Counted from the first letter of the stretch, positions 1 to 8,859 are shown. The stretch: 64,000 nucleotides of DNA from Variovorax brevis (GCF_030317105.1 NZ_JASZYG010000011.1:116128-180127), one strand, 5' to 3'. Made by a program: numbers and translations. Notes: generated from the letters alone by a model not told the origin.

Positions 1-1077
1 GACTTCATCTCTTTCCACCTGTCCATCTTTATCTTGCTCCTGGTACTTTTCGGCGGAGCCGGATCGCAGTACGGGCCGCTGGTGGGCACGGTCCTTCTCA
101 CCGCCATTGATGCGTTGCTGGCGCGTTGGCCATCGGCCCAGCACTTTCTGTACGGCTTCCTGTTGCTTTTCGCTCTCTATGTCATGCCCGGTGGCGTCGT
201 TGGATTCTTTTCCAAATGGTTCCGCCGCACCGAAGACGCGCCCAAGTCTTCGGCCGCAGGTGGCACTCCAACGCGCATCGGCCCGGTCGGCAGCGGTGAA
301 CTGCTCGTCGTCGAGGGCGTCACCAAGAATTTCGGCGGCGTGAAGCCGGCACAGAATGTTTCGTTCCGGCTCCAGCGCGGCCACATACATGCCTTGATCG
401 GGCCAAACGGCGCTGGAAAAAGCACCATGATCAACATGTTGACCGGCCTCATCGATCCCACCGAAGGTTCAATCCGGTTCCTCAATGAGGAAGTGTCAGG
501 CCGGCCGGTCCATTCGATCTGCTGCATGGGCATGGGGCGTACGTTCCAGAACCTGCGTCTTTTCGCCGATCTGTCGGTCCTGGACAACGTCATGCTGGGG
601 CGACATAGCCGAATGAAGAACGGCTTTCTGGCGTCTTTGGTCGCACTCCCCAGTGCGCGCAAGCAGGAGGCGGAAACACGTGCCCGTGCACTTCAGCTGC
701 TTGAACTGGTCGACCTCCTGCATCTTGCCCATCACGCCGCGGGCAGCTTGCCCTACGGCCTGCAGCGTCGCGTTGAACTCGCCCGCGCACTCGCCACCGA
801 GCCACAACTGCTTCTGCTCGACGAACCGGCGGCCGGCCTCAACCCGCAGGAGACTGCCGAACTGGGTCAATTGCTCGTTCGAATCGGCAAGTGCGGAGTG
901 ACCATCCTGATGGTCGAGCATCACATGGACCTCGTCATGTCGGTCTCTGACCATGTCATCGTCCTGGACTACGGGATCAAGATTGCCGAGGGCAAGCCAG
1001 CCGAGGTGCAGGCCAACCCTCGAGTCGTAGAGGCATACCTGGGCGTGGACGAGCCCGAAGAGGCACTCGCTGCCTGA
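1..1077 (+). CDS. Fused LivM permease C-terminus / LivG ATPase (5' end outside window)
   Basis: The frame is open from base 1, so the gene begins before the window. About the first 80 residues are hydrophobic and match the C-terminal membrane segments of a LivM-type permease (GGAGSQYGPLVG, then ALYVMPGGVVGFF). After a short linker a complete LivG-type ABC ATPase follows: Walker A GPNGAGKS, Q-loop RTFQNLRLF, the degenerate signature usual for LivG (LPYGLQRRVELARAL), Walker B LLLLDEPAAGLN and the H-loop histidine in VEHHMD. It would energise uptake of a branched-chain amino acid or, as often for this family in catabolic regions, an aromatic or organic acid. LivF lies 14 bases downstream. The LivM-LivG fusion is a known arrangement in Burkholderiales. 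Confidence 0.9.
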   Translation, partial: DFISFHLSIFILLLVLFGGAGSQYGPLVGTVLLTAIDALLARWPSAQHFLYGFLLLFALYVMPGGVVGFFSKWFRRTEDAPKSSAAGGTPTRIGPVGSGELLVVEGVTKNFGGVKPAQNVSFRLQRGHIHALIGPNGAGKSTMINMLTGLIDPTEGSIRFLNEEVSGRPVHSICCMGMGRTFQNLRLFADLSVLDNVMLGRHSRMKNGFLASLVALPSARKQEAETRARALQLLELVDLLHLAHHAAGSLPYGLQRRVELARALATEPQLLLLDEPAAGLNPQETAELGQLLVRIGKCGVTILMVEHHMDLVMSVSDHVIVLDYGIKIAEGKPAEVQANPRVVEAYLGVDEPEEALAA

Positions 1078-1091
1078 ACGGAAAGTTGACT

Positions 1092-1802
1092 ATGCTGAAA
1101 ATCGAAAAAGTCAAAGTTGCCTACGGGGCGATCCAGGCGGTCAAGGGCGTCAGCCTCGAGGTCCGCCAGGGCGAAGTGGTCACGATCATCGGTGCCAACG
1201 GCGCAGGCAAGAGCACGTTGCTCAAGAGCATCTGCGGGCTGGAGCCGGTCGCCGAAGGCCGGATCCTGATTGACGGGAAAGACATCACCAGTGAGCGCGC
1301 TCATCAGCGCGTGGCCCTCGGCCTTGCGATGTCGCCGGAAGGCCGGGGCGTGTTCGCCGACCAGACCGTTCGGGAGAACCTCATGCTGGGGGGGTACTCC
1401 CGCAGGAAGGATGCTGCTGCAATACATGCCTCCATCGAGCGCGAATTCAATCGCTTTCCCAGGCTACGTGAGCGCCAGGACCAAATGTCTGGAACCCTGT
1501 CGGGCGGCGAGCAGCAGATGCTGGCAATCTCACGGGCACTGATGAGCGAGCCGCGCCTGTTGCTTCTGGACGAGCCTTCGTTGGGACTCGCCCCCCTGAT
1601 CATCAAGGACATCTTCAACGCGATTCGACAACTGCGCGAATCGGGATTGACCATTCTGCTGGTCGAGCAGATGGCAAAGCAGGCGTTGGGAGTGGCCGAC
1701 CGGGCCTATGTGCTCGAGACCGGCCACATCACACTGGAGGGCTCAGGCCGCCAGCTCCTCAACGATCCAAAGGTGAAGGCTGCCTACCTCGGCACGCATT
1801 GA
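1092..1802 (+). CDS. livF: Branched-chain amino acid-type ABC transporter ATP-binding protein LivF
   Basis: A 236-residue ABC ATPase with Walker A GANGAGKST, Q-loop region, canonical signature LSGGEQQMLAISRAL, Walker B LLLLDEPSLGLAP and an H-loop VEQ. It is the second ATPase of the HAAT (LivKHMGF) uptake system and pairs with LivG. I chose the ATG at 1092 because GGAAAG sits six bases upstream; an in-frame TTG at 1086 overlaps that ribosome binding site. It follows the fused LivM-LivG gene in one operon. A LivK-type binding protein occurs later in the window (13598) and could serve this transporter, although it is 12 kb away. Confidence 0.92.
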   Translation: MLKIEKVKVAYGAIQAVKGVSLEVRQGEVVTIIGANGAGKSTLLKSICGLEPVAEGRILIDGKDITSERAHQRVALGLAMSPEGRGVFADQTVRENLMLGGYSRRKDAAAIHASIEREFNRFPRLRERQDQMSGTLSGGEQQMLAISRALMSEPRLLLLDEPSLGLAPLIIKDIFNAIRQLRESGLTILLVEQMAKQALGVADRAYVLETGHITLEGSGRQLLNDPKVKAAYLGTH

Positions 1803-1833
1803 CCGCCATACAACCACCCACAAAGGACTACTC

Positions 1834-2793
1834 ATGACCGCCGTCAAGAAATTCGCCAGCCAGGCCGACCTCGAAGAGAAGAAGGTCACTTTCAGTCAGA
1901 TCTCCGAGCATGCTTGGGCCTATACGGCCGAAGGCGATCCGAACACCGGCATCATCATCGGTGACGATGCAGTGCTTGTCGCCGACACGCAGGCCACGCC
2001 GGCCATGGCCGCCGACGTGATCCGCCGCATCCGCGAAGTCACCGACAAGCCGATCAAGTACGTGGTGCTAACCCACTATCACGCTGTGCGCGTGCTGGGC
2101 GCGAGCGCCTACGAGCCGCAGCACATCATTGCCAGCCAGGACACGTATGACCTGATTGTCGAGCGCGGCGAGCAGGACAAGGCCAGTGAGATCGGCCGCT
2201 TCCCACGCCTGTTCCAGAACGTCGAGACGGTGCCGGCCGGCATGACTTGGCCGACCATGACCTTCACCGGGAAGATGACCTTGTGGCTCGGCAAGCTCGA
2301 AGTGCAGTTGCTGCAACTCGGCCGCGGCCATACCAAGGGCGATACGGTGGTCTGGCTGCCGGGCGAGGGCGCGTTGCTGTCGGGTGACCTGGTCGAATTC
2401 GGTGCCACGCCTTACGCTGGCGATGCGTATTTCAAAGACTGGCCCAAGACGCTGGACAACCTCGCAGCGCTGAAGCCGAAGGCGCTGGTGCCAGGCCGCG
2501 GGGCTGCGCTGACCACGCCAGATGAAGTGGCCAAGGGGCTCAACGAGACGCGCGACTTCATCGCCGATGTCTACGCCAATGTGCAAAAGGGTGTGGCCGC
2601 GGGCATGGATTTGAATGCAGTCTACAAGGACACATTTGCAACGTTGAAACCAAAGTACGGTCACTGGGTGATCTTCGATCACTGCATGCCGTTTGACGTG
2701 ACACGCTGCTATGACGAGGCGACCCAGTACACCGATCCGCGCATCTGGACTGCCGAGCGGGACGTTGAGATGTGGAAGACCCTCGAAGGCTGA
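1834..2793 (+). CDS. MBL-fold metallo-hydrolase-like protein with degenerate metal ligands
   Basis: A 319-residue soluble protein of the metallo-beta-lactamase fold. The first motif reads LTHYHAVRVLG: His81 and His83 are present, but the usual following Asp-His pair is replaced by Ala-Val-Arg. His166 in GRGHTKGD and Asp185 in SGDLVEF are kept, while the last motif is PGRG (Arg222) instead of PGHG. So three typical zinc ligands are missing, which argues for an altered metal site or a non-hydrolytic role. No signal peptide is visible. It lies 31 bases after livF with an upstream AAAGGA and is probably co-transcribed with the transporter. The substrate is unknown. Confidence 0.8.
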   Translation: MTAVKKFASQADLEEKKVTFSQISEHAWAYTAEGDPNTGIIIGDDAVLVADTQATPAMAADVIRRIREVTDKPIKYVVLTHYHAVRVLGASAYEPQHIIASQDTYDLIVERGEQDKASEIGRFPRLFQNVETVPAGMTWPTMTFTGKMTLWLGKLEVQLLQLGRGHTKGDTVVWLPGEGALLSGDLVEFGATPYAGDAYFKDWPKTLDNLAALKPKALVPGRGAALTTPDEVAKGLNETRDFIADVYANVQKGVAAGMDLNAVYKDTFATLKPKYGHWVIFDHCMPFDVTRCYDEATQYTDPRIWTAERDVEMWKTLEG

Positions 2794-3122
2794 TCCGCTT
2801 GAGCTAGTGCCCCGCCCCGATCCGTCGACGCACTGACATGCGTTGACGGTCGCCCCACGGGAGCGAGCTTCTCTCCAGCTTTTTTCGCGGCGCTACTGCG
2901 CGGCGCGCGGGTGCGTTCGTCCTGTTGGCGGGCTTGCAGGCCAATGTGCATGCCCAACAGATCTCTTCGCGAGGACCTCATGACCGTTGAATCAACCAGC
3001 CTGACGGAACTTCGGAACGGGCTCAACGCCGAACTCACCGGCGCGCAAGCATCGTGGCCGTCGAGGTCGCGGCGCCATGCGTTCTCGCAACATGTCGGCA
3101 GTGATCGTCCCGGTGTGACAGC
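2794..3122 (+). other. Intergenic stretch with signal-peptide vestige and a possible small ORF
   Basis: About 330 bases without a convincing gene. Apart from the hairpin at 2822-2849 it holds two things. Around 2892-2990 an unstarted frame encodes RRAGAFVLLAGLQANVHAQQ, which looks like a Sec signal peptide ending in an A-x-A site, followed soon by a stop; it may be the stub of a deleted periplasmic protein gene. A 48-residue frame from ATG 2980 (preceded by GAGGACC) ends with TGA overlapping the start of the next gene (ATGA). This could couple translation, but the peptide resembles nothing I know. Confidence 0.35.
2822..2849 (+). terminator. Strong hairpin after the MBL gene
   Basis: An 11-bp stem (CCGTCGACGCA / TGCGTTGACGG, with one G-U pair) closes a 6-base loop 28 bases after the MBL stop codon. 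No T-tract follows, so it may be an attenuator or RNA-stability hairpin, not a classical Rho-independent terminator. Confidence 0.4.
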
Positions 3123-3782
3123 ATGAAGAAGGCGGTCCCGATCGAGGAGGCAGTCTCGATGATCCCGGAAGGGGCCACTGTCATGGTGGGTGGCTTCATG
3201 GGCGTCGGTTGCCCAGCCCGGCTTATCGAAGAACTGATCCGGCAGCGTCGCGGCGGGCTGACCCTCATCAGCAATGACACAGCGCGTCCTGGCGTGGGCG
3301 TGGGACGCCTTGTGGACGCGGGCCTGGTCCGCAAGGTCATTGCCAGTCACATTGGGACAAACGCGGTGACGCAGCAGCTCATGCTCAACGGGTCGCTGGA
3401 TGTCGAGCTCGTGCCTCAGGGTACCCTGGCTGAAAGAGTGCGCGCTGGAGGTTTCGGCCTGGGTGGTGTACTGACGCCAACAGGCGTCGGAACTCTGGTC
3501 GCCGAGGGAAAGCGCACGCTGGAGGTGGACGGTCGAAACTATCTGCTCGAGACTGCTCTGCACGCCGATTTTTCGCTGATCAGCGCGAAACGCGCAGACT
3601 ACTACGGCAACCTTGAGTACACCCTGACTGCACGGAATTTCAATCCGCTGATGGCCATGGCGGCGGCGACGACGATCGCTGAAGCTGAAAGCATCGTTCC
3701 GGTCGGAATGATCGCTCCCGACTGTGTGATCACTCCCGGCGTCCTGGTACAGGTTCTCGTCGGAAAGGAGCGTGTGTCGTGA
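3123..3782 (+). CDS. CoA-transferase family I, subunit A (3-oxoacid type)
   Basis: A 219-residue alpha subunit of a two-subunit acyl-CoA transferase of the AtoD/ScoA/PcaI family. The N-terminal half has the CoA-binding glycine-rich run (MVGGFMGVGCP) and LTLISNDTA; the C-terminal part has RADYYGN and ARNFNPLMAMAA, typical of 3-oxoacid CoA-transferases. The reaction would move CoA from succinyl- or acetyl-CoA to a 3-oxo acid, activating a ring-cleavage or beta-oxidation product. Its last four bases overlap the start of subunit B (GTGA), which implies translational coupling and equal dosage. The exact substrate cannot be read from the sequence. Confidence 0.88.
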   Translation: MKKAVPIEEAVSMIPEGATVMVGGFMGVGCPARLIEELIRQRRGGLTLISNDTARPGVGVGRLVDAGLVRKVIASHIGTNAVTQQLMLNGSLDVELVPQGTLAERVRAGGFGLGGVLTPTGVGTLVAEGKRTLEVDGRNYLLETALHADFSLISAKRADYYGNLEYTLTARNFNPLMAMAAATTIAEAESIVPVGMIAPDCVITPGVLVQVLVGKERVS

Positions 3783-4426
3783 GTGACAAGGACGTCATCG
3801 CAAGGCGCGTTGCGCGCGAACTGAAGGACGGGGACCGGGTCAATCTGGGCATCGGCTTGCCCACGCTGGTCGCTCAGTATCTCCCTGCGTCACTTCACGT
3901 CTTCTTCCATTCCGAGAATGGAATCATCGGCATGAGCCCTTTGCCTGGCGAGGGGTTCGAGGACATCAACCTGACAGACGCAGGCGGTCGTCCGGTCGGC
4001 GCGTTGCCGGGGGCGTGCGCATTCGACTCCGCCTTCTCGTTCGGAATGATCCGCGGCGGGCATCTGGATGTGACCGTTCTGGGTGGCCTGGAGGTCGACG
4101 AACTGGGCCAACTGGCGAACTGGATGGTGCCCGGTTTGATGGTTCCCGGAATGGGCGGTGCAATGGACCTGGTCACCGGTGCGCGACGTGTCATCGTCGC
4201 CATGACGCATCGATCCCGGAGCGGCTCCAAGATTGTGCCGCGCTGCACACTCCCGATCACCTCGGTGAGGCGAGTCGATCTGGTCGTCACCGAACTCGCA
4301 GTGATTCGACCCACAGCAGACGGGCTTGTCCTCCAAGAGACCGCACCTGGCGTGTCGGTCCGTCAGGTCCTGGAGGCGACCGACGCAAACCTGATTCTTG
4401 GCCCGAAACTGGAGGGATGCATGTGA
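3779..4426 (+). CDS. CoA-transferase family I, subunit B (catalytic glutamate)
   Basis: A 215-residue beta subunit starting with GTG. The catalytic glutamate is Glu46 in FFHSENGIIG, the SENG motif of family I CoA-transferases, where the acyl-CoA thioester intermediate forms. Later motifs (FDSAFSFGMIRGGH, LGGLEVDELGQLANW, GMGGAMDLVTGA) also match ScoB/AtoA/PcaJ. It overlaps subunit A by four bases, and its own stop overlaps the following MFS gene by four bases, so three genes are translationally chained. The partner subunit and catalytic residue are intact, so the enzyme is probably active. Confidence 0.9.
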   Translation: MSDKDVIARRVARELKDGDRVNLGIGLPTLVAQYLPASLHVFFHSENGIIGMSPLPGEGFEDINLTDAGGRPVGALPGACAFDSAFSFGMIRGGHLDVTVLGGLEVDELGQLANWMVPGLMVPGMGGAMDLVTGARRVIVAMTHRSRSGSKIVPRCTLPITSVRRVDLVVTELAVIRPTADGLVLQETAPGVSVRQVLEATDANLILGPKLEGCM

Positions 4427-5640
4427 GCGCGACTGACATCAAGCATGGTGCCGCCGGAAGTGCTCAGCCGCTCGATTCCCGGATGTTGTGGCTTCTTGGA
4501 ATTTGCGCCTTCGCAAGCATGGCTTCGATGCGCGTCTGCGATGCGATGCTGCCCCTGCTGGCGGCACAGTATTCGACCACGACTGGTCAAGCCGCCCGAA
4601 CGATTTCCGCCTTTGCGTTGGCTTACGGCGTGCTCCAGCTGTTCTACGGACCGCTCGGAGATCGTATCGGCAAAGCACGCGTGGTGGCCTTCGCGACGCT
4701 GGCGTGCACGCTCGGAAGTACAGCGGCCGCCTTCTCGCCGAGTCTCGAGTGGCTGGTTGCCAGTCGCGTTGTGTCAGGCATGGCGGCGGCGGGCATCATT
4801 CCGCTGACCATGGCCTGGATCGGGGACAACGTCGCCTACGAGGATCGCCAGGAGGTCCTGGCCAGGTTGCTGGGCGCTACGGTGTTCGGGATGATCTGTG
4901 GCCAGTGGCTTGGTGGGCTCATTGCCGAAATGTTGAGCTGGCGCTTGGCGTTCGCTGTGCTTGCCGTGGTCTTCCTCTTCAGCGGCACGGTACTCGCCAA
5001 ACGGGCGCGGTCCGTCGTCGCCTCGGAGCCCGACAACTCCCGAGGTGTCCTGCTGCGCGCGTTGGACGTGTTCGCGCGGCCTTGGGCACGAACGGTGCTG
5101 GTCGTGACCTTCGTTGAAGGCGCGCTGGCTTTCAGCGCCCTTGCTTTCATTCCATCTCATCTGCATTCCGCGTTCGGCCTGTCGATGCCAGCGGCAGGGG
5201 GGATCGTCGCGCTCTATGGAGTGGGAGGTCTGCTCTTCAGCCGTTGCGCTCGTCTGCTGCTCGATCAGGTCGGGGAGAGCGGCTTGGCGATCACCGGCGG
5301 TGTTTGCTTGGGGCTTGCGTTCGCAACCATCGCATTCGCGCCGTCCTGGATGTTTGCCCCGCCCGCATGTCTGGTCGCCGGCTTCGGCTTCTACGCCTTG
5401 CACAACACCTTGCAGACCAACGCCACCCAGATGGCGCCCGCGGCACGTGGGACGGCAGTCTCCCTGTTCGCATGCGTCCTGTTTCTCGGGCAGTCGATTG
5501 GCATCCTTGCTGCGGCCTGGATCGTGGACCGTTTCTCATCGTCAGCGGTTTTCGCGTCTGCCGCGCTGGGGCTTGCGGTCCTTGGCGGAGGTTTCGCGGT
5601 CCTGGTCGGGCTCCACGTCAGGCGACTGAGGGCGGCTTGA
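4423..5640 (+). CDS. MFS transporter
   Basis: A 405-residue, strongly hydrophobic protein with about twelve predicted membrane segments and the MFS loop 2-3 signature (YGPLGDRIGKARV). It belongs to the drug/solute antiporter type of the major facilitator superfamily. I favour the GTG at 4423: GGAGGG lies six bases upstream and the start then overlaps the CoA-transferase stop as GTGA. An in-frame ATG at 4417 directly abuts that ribosome binding site, and longer upstream extension would run through the CoA-transferase gene. Location suggests transport of the pathway substrate or export of an intermediate; direction and substrate are unknown. Confidence 0.85.
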   Translation: MSATDIKHGAAGSAQPLDSRMLWLLGICAFASMASMRVCDAMLPLLAAQYSTTTGQAARTISAFALAYGVLQLFYGPLGDRIGKARVVAFATLACTLGSTAAAFSPSLEWLVASRVVSGMAAAGIIPLTMAWIGDNVAYEDRQEVLARLLGATVFGMICGQWLGGLIAEMLSWRLAFAVLAVVFLFSGTVLAKRARSVVASEPDNSRGVLLRALDVFARPWARTVLVVTFVEGALAFSALAFIPSHLHSAFGLSMPAAGGIVALYGVGGLLFSRCARLLLDQVGESGLAITGGVCLGLAFATIAFAPSWMFAPPACLVAGFGFYALHNTLQTNATQMAPAARGTAVSLFACVLFLGQSIGILAAAWIVDRFSSSAVFASAALGLAVLGGGFAVLVGLHVRRLRAA

Positions 5641-5644
5641 CCCA

Positions 5645-6565
5645 ATGAACAGGCGCGATCCAAATCCGGCCGCGGTTCAGCTGACCCTGATCGCCGCCAT
5701 GGCCGTCTGGGGATTGAATATCGCGGCCGTCAAGGCGTTGACGGGGGCTTTCGATTCCATCGTCCTGGCAGCGTTGAGGATGCTGGTGGCAGCCCTGGCA
5801 CTGTCCCTCATCGTGCTCTGGAGACGCTGCGGACTGCCAGTGCTGTCGTTTCGTCAGGCCGGGGCCATCATGGTCTGCGCCACGCTGATGGTGTATCTCA
5901 ACCAGATACTCTTTGCGGAGGGGCTGCTACGGTCGACGGCCACAAACGGCGCGCTGATCATGGCGCTGAGCCCCCTGGTCTCGGCATTGCTCGCGGCCAT
6001 CGCTTTTCGAGAACGCATGACGCTGGCTCGGCTCCTTGGGGTTGCCCTGGGCTTTGTCGGTGTGGCGGCAGTGGTGCTGAGTCATCCAGGCGCAGGACTC
6101 TCAACCGCTGGCGTCGGCGACTTGATGCTGGTGGCGTCCGTGATGAGCTTCGCAGCAGGCGGCGCCATCATCCAGCGGCTTGCCCGACAGCTTCACACGG
6201 TGACCATCAGTTGGGCAATCTACCTGGTCGGCTCGCTTCTGCTCGCAGCGCAAGCGGTGCTTGGATCGTCGCCGGTGGGCGTCGGTGACTTATTTCCGGG
6301 CTGGCGCCCTTGGGTCTTCATCCTGTTTTCAGGTGTGCTGGCCACAGCGCTTTCCAACCTCGTCGGGAACCGTGCGATCACGCGGATCGGTGTCGCGCGT
6401 ACTGCTGTTTTTCTCTACTGGGTTCCAGTGTTTGGCGTCGGGTTTGCCGCACTGCTGCTCGGCGAGCGGCTGACACTCTGGCATCTCTTCGGCTTTGTCA
6501 CGGTGATGACCGGTACCTATCTGGGGACGCGGCAGCCCGTCACGGTATCTGTCGGCGCTCCCTAA
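5645..6565 (+). CDS. EamA/DMT-family transporter
   Basis: A 306-residue membrane protein made of two homologous halves of about five hydrophobic segments each, the layout of EamA (drug/metabolite transporter, RhaT-like) proteins. Recognisable features include the first half VWGLNIAAVKAL and the repeat ends ALSPLVSALLAAI and YWVPVFGVGFAALLLGE. It starts four bases after the MFS stop, so it is part of the same operon. Such proteins usually export amino acids or metabolites; nothing here fixes the substrate. Confidence 0.85.
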   Translation: MNRRDPNPAAVQLTLIAAMAVWGLNIAAVKALTGAFDSIVLAALRMLVAALALSLIVLWRRCGLPVLSFRQAGAIMVCATLMVYLNQILFAEGLLRSTATNGALIMALSPLVSALLAAIAFRERMTLARLLGVALGFVGVAAVVLSHPGAGLSTAGVGDLMLVASVMSFAAGGAIIQRLARQLHTVTISWAIYLVGSLLLAAQAVLGSSPVGVGDLFPGWRPWVFILFSGVLATALSNLVGNRAITRIGVARTAVFLYWVPVFGVGFAALLLGERLTLWHLFGFVTVMTGTYLGTRQPVTVSVGAP

Positions 6566-6583
6566 TCCCTTTGAGGGCATCTC

Positions 6584-7768
6584 ATGTCGCATGGTGAATC
6601 ACTTCTGTTTGAGCCGATTCAGCTTCGAAACCTCGTGCTGAACAACCGAATCGTCATCTCACCCATGTGCCAGCACGCAGCAGTAGCGGGGCACGCGACG
6701 GCCTGGCACATGGTGCACCTTGGCAAGTTCGCACTGGGCGGAGCCGGACTCATCCTGACGGAAAGTACCGCCGTTGATCCTCGCGGCCGAATAGGGAAAG
6801 CGGATCTGGGGCTGTGGTCCGACAGCCAGATCGAGCCTTTGCGCTCGGTTGTTGATTTCATCCACTCGAACGGTAGCGCCATCGGCGTACAGCTTGCCCA
6901 TGCCGGCCGCAAGGCAGGAAGCAAGCCATTGTGGGAGGGTGGGGCGGCGTTGACCGAATCATGTCTGGCGGCTGACGATGAACCCTGGGAGCGGCTGGGT
7001 CCCAGCGCAGTGCCCGCCGGCCCCGGTTGGTCAGCACCGGCCGAACTGGACAGCGCCGGTCTGGAGAGAGTCATGCAGAGCTTTGTTGAGGCGACCGTGC
7101 GCGCCGACAAGGCTGGTTTTGACGTCGTGGAGCTGCATTTCGGTCACGGCTATCTGATCGCGAGCTTCCTTTCACCGAGCTCGAACCACCGTGTTGACGA
7201 GTGGGGTGGCGACCTCGCAGGGCGAATGCGGCTGGCTCTTGAAATCGCGCGCAAGGTTCGCGCGGCGTGGCCCGCGGGCAAGCCATTGTTTTGCCGGCTC
7301 TCGTCTGTGGACGGAAGCATTGACGGGTGGAGTCTGGAGGACTCGATCATCCTTTCGCGCGAACTTGCCGCGTGCGGGGTCGACGTGATCGACTGCTCGT
7401 CAGGCGGCTTGACCGAAGAAACACGCGCGTTGCCGGTTCCACGCGGGCTGGGATTTCAGGTGCCGTTCTCTGAACGGATTCGGCGAGAAGCGCATATCAA
7501 AACGCAGGCCGTCGGGATGATCGTCGACGCTCATCAGGCCGAGGCCGTGTTGGCTGAGGGCAAGGCCGATCTGATCGCCCTGGGTCGAGAAGCGCTGTTC
7601 GACCCGTATTGGCCGCACCATGCCGCCATGACCCTGGGTGTAGATCCCGGGTACAGGCGCTGGCCCCAAAGGCATGGCGTCTGGCTCGCGAAGCGTGCGC
7701 CGGGCCTTGCGCGCGCCCGTGCGCAGGCAGCCGCCGAGTTGCTTGAACGGACTACCAACCAGGAGTGA
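6584..7768 (+). CDS. Old Yellow Enzyme-family NADH:flavin oxidoreductase (YqjM class)
   Basis: A 394-residue FMN-dependent TIM-barrel ene-reductase. Cys29 in SPMCQH matches the redox-tuning cysteine of the thermophilic-like (YqjM/XenA) class, QLAHAGRKA is the conserved loop of that class, and His185/His188 in ELHFGHGY bind the carbonyl oxygen of the substrate. NHRVDEWGGD and the C-terminal IALGREALFDPYWPHHAA complete the family pattern. It would reduce the C=C bond of an alpha,beta-unsaturated ketone or ester using NAD(P)H. It is 18 bases after the EamA gene and is followed four bases later by an EthD-like gene, suggesting a shared catabolic operon. Confidence 0.9.
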   Translation: MSHGESLLFEPIQLRNLVLNNRIVISPMCQHAAVAGHATAWHMVHLGKFALGGAGLILTESTAVDPRGRIGKADLGLWSDSQIEPLRSVVDFIHSNGSAIGVQLAHAGRKAGSKPLWEGGAALTESCLAADDEPWERLGPSAVPAGPGWSAPAELDSAGLERVMQSFVEATVRADKAGFDVVELHFGHGYLIASFLSPSSNHRVDEWGGDLAGRMRLALEIARKVRAAWPAGKPLFCRLSSVDGSIDGWSLEDSIILSRELAACGVDVIDCSSGGLTEETRALPVPRGLGFQVPFSERIRREAHIKTQAVGMIVDAHQAEAVLAEGKADLIALGREALFDPYWPHHAAMTLGVDPGYRRWPQRHGVWLAKRAPGLARARAQAAAELLERTTNQE

Positions 7769-7772
7769 CGAC

Positions 7773-8467
7773 ATGAACGTGAGAATGGGCTTGATCCACA
7801 AGAAGGCCGGCTGGTCGACTGACGACTTCAGTTCTTATTGGCGGGACAAGCATGGTCCGCTCGCGGCCCGTGCACCTGGTCTGCGCGGCTACTGGCAAAC
7901 CCGGTCACAGAACGGCTGCAGCGTGGCATCGATTTTCCGCGCGGGGCATGGGATTTCGACGGCTTCTCTCAGCTTTGGTTCGACGATGTCGGGCGTGCAA
8001 ACCACGCATTCAACGAGAGCGATCTCGCCGCGGAGCTCATTGCGGACGAAAACCGCTTCATCGGCGCGTTGCATATCGTGACTGCGGAGCAAACCGTCGT
8101 CGTCGACGTGCCGGTGGCACCTGCCCGGGACGCGCTCCTGAAACGGATGTCCATCCTGAAGAGGCGACCCGACATCAGTGAGCAAGATTTCCGTCGCGAG
8201 TGGAAGATCCACGGTGACCTGGTCCGCAAGATGCCTGGCATCAGAGGCTATCGACAAAACGTGATTGTTGCGCGCGAACTGAAAAAGGGCGAGCCTTGCG
8301 AGTACGCCGATCTGGCGATCGACGGCATTGTCGAACTGTGGTTCGAGGATGCTGCGACGCTGGAAGCTGCATTTGCATCTCCTTCCGGAAGGGAAACGAT
8401 GGCCCACGCTCAGACCTTCTTGTCCGAGATCACGGCGTTTGTAGTTGCCGAACGCCGCGTGGTTTGA
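7773..8467 (+). pseudogene. EthD-domain protein, frameshifted
   Basis: Reading from ATG 7773 gives MNVRMGLIHKKAGW...HGPLAARAPGLRGYWQ, then a wrong frame. A different frame continues the homology with NPVTERLQRGIDFP...WFDDVGRAN through to a natural stop at 8467. The switch occurs at the AAA run 7897-7899, where one extra A would restore a single 231-residue protein. Both halves carry an EthD-type dimeric ferredoxin-like repeat (second repeat RMSILKRRPDISEQDFRREW). EthD proteins occur beside ether- and aromatic-degrading oxygenases with poorly known roles. The defect is a single-base deletion in a homopolymer, so a sequencing error is possible. Confidence 0.75.
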
Positions 8468-8501
8468 TCGACGTGGCAAGGCTGCATAAACGGGGGCGCC
8501 G

Positions 8502-8684
8502 GTGAACTTGTCGTTGGCTCAAGGCTTCTTCTGCATCTCAGTGCTCAACGTGTTTGCGCTGTACGCATCCGGTCTATGGAGCCCGACGCTGCATTGGGTC
8601 ACAGGTACTGCAGCCTTGGTTGTCGTCGCCATCGCGTGGACACTGGTCTGTGACGAGACTGGCGATTCAGAAGGCTGCGACTGA
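8502..8684 (+). CDS. Small two-helix membrane protein, hypothetical
   Basis: A 60-residue frame starting with GTG, preceded by a GGGGGC run. It encodes two hydrophobic segments (FFCISVLNVFALYASGLW and GTAALVVVAIAWTLVC) and an acidic tail. The same-strand position 34 bases after the EthD-like gene and the membrane-like composition make it plausible as a real gene. I do not recognise a family. Lack of a clear Shine-Dalgarno and the short length keep confidence low. Confidence 0.4.
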   Translation: MNLSLAQGFFCISVLNVFALYASGLWSPTLHWVTGTAALVVVAIAWTLVCDETGDSEGCD

Positions 8685-8859
8685 TTTTGTGCTGGAGCGG
8701 TGGGTATGCACGGCAGCCGCCAAAATTTGAAAATGGCGCGTAGAAACCATCAATCTGTCGCGCCGAACACAGCTGCGAATTTGCGTGGAATTTAAGCTAC
8801 CAGCAATTGGGCAATGTAAGGATGCATCGCCCCACATTTTCAATCTCCAAGAGGTTCCC

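Noticed and set aside
4015..4416. Upstream extension of the MFS gene
   Set aside because: The extension runs through the CoA-transferase subunit B gene in another frame, and its Arg/Gly/Pro-rich sequence is not membrane-protein-like.
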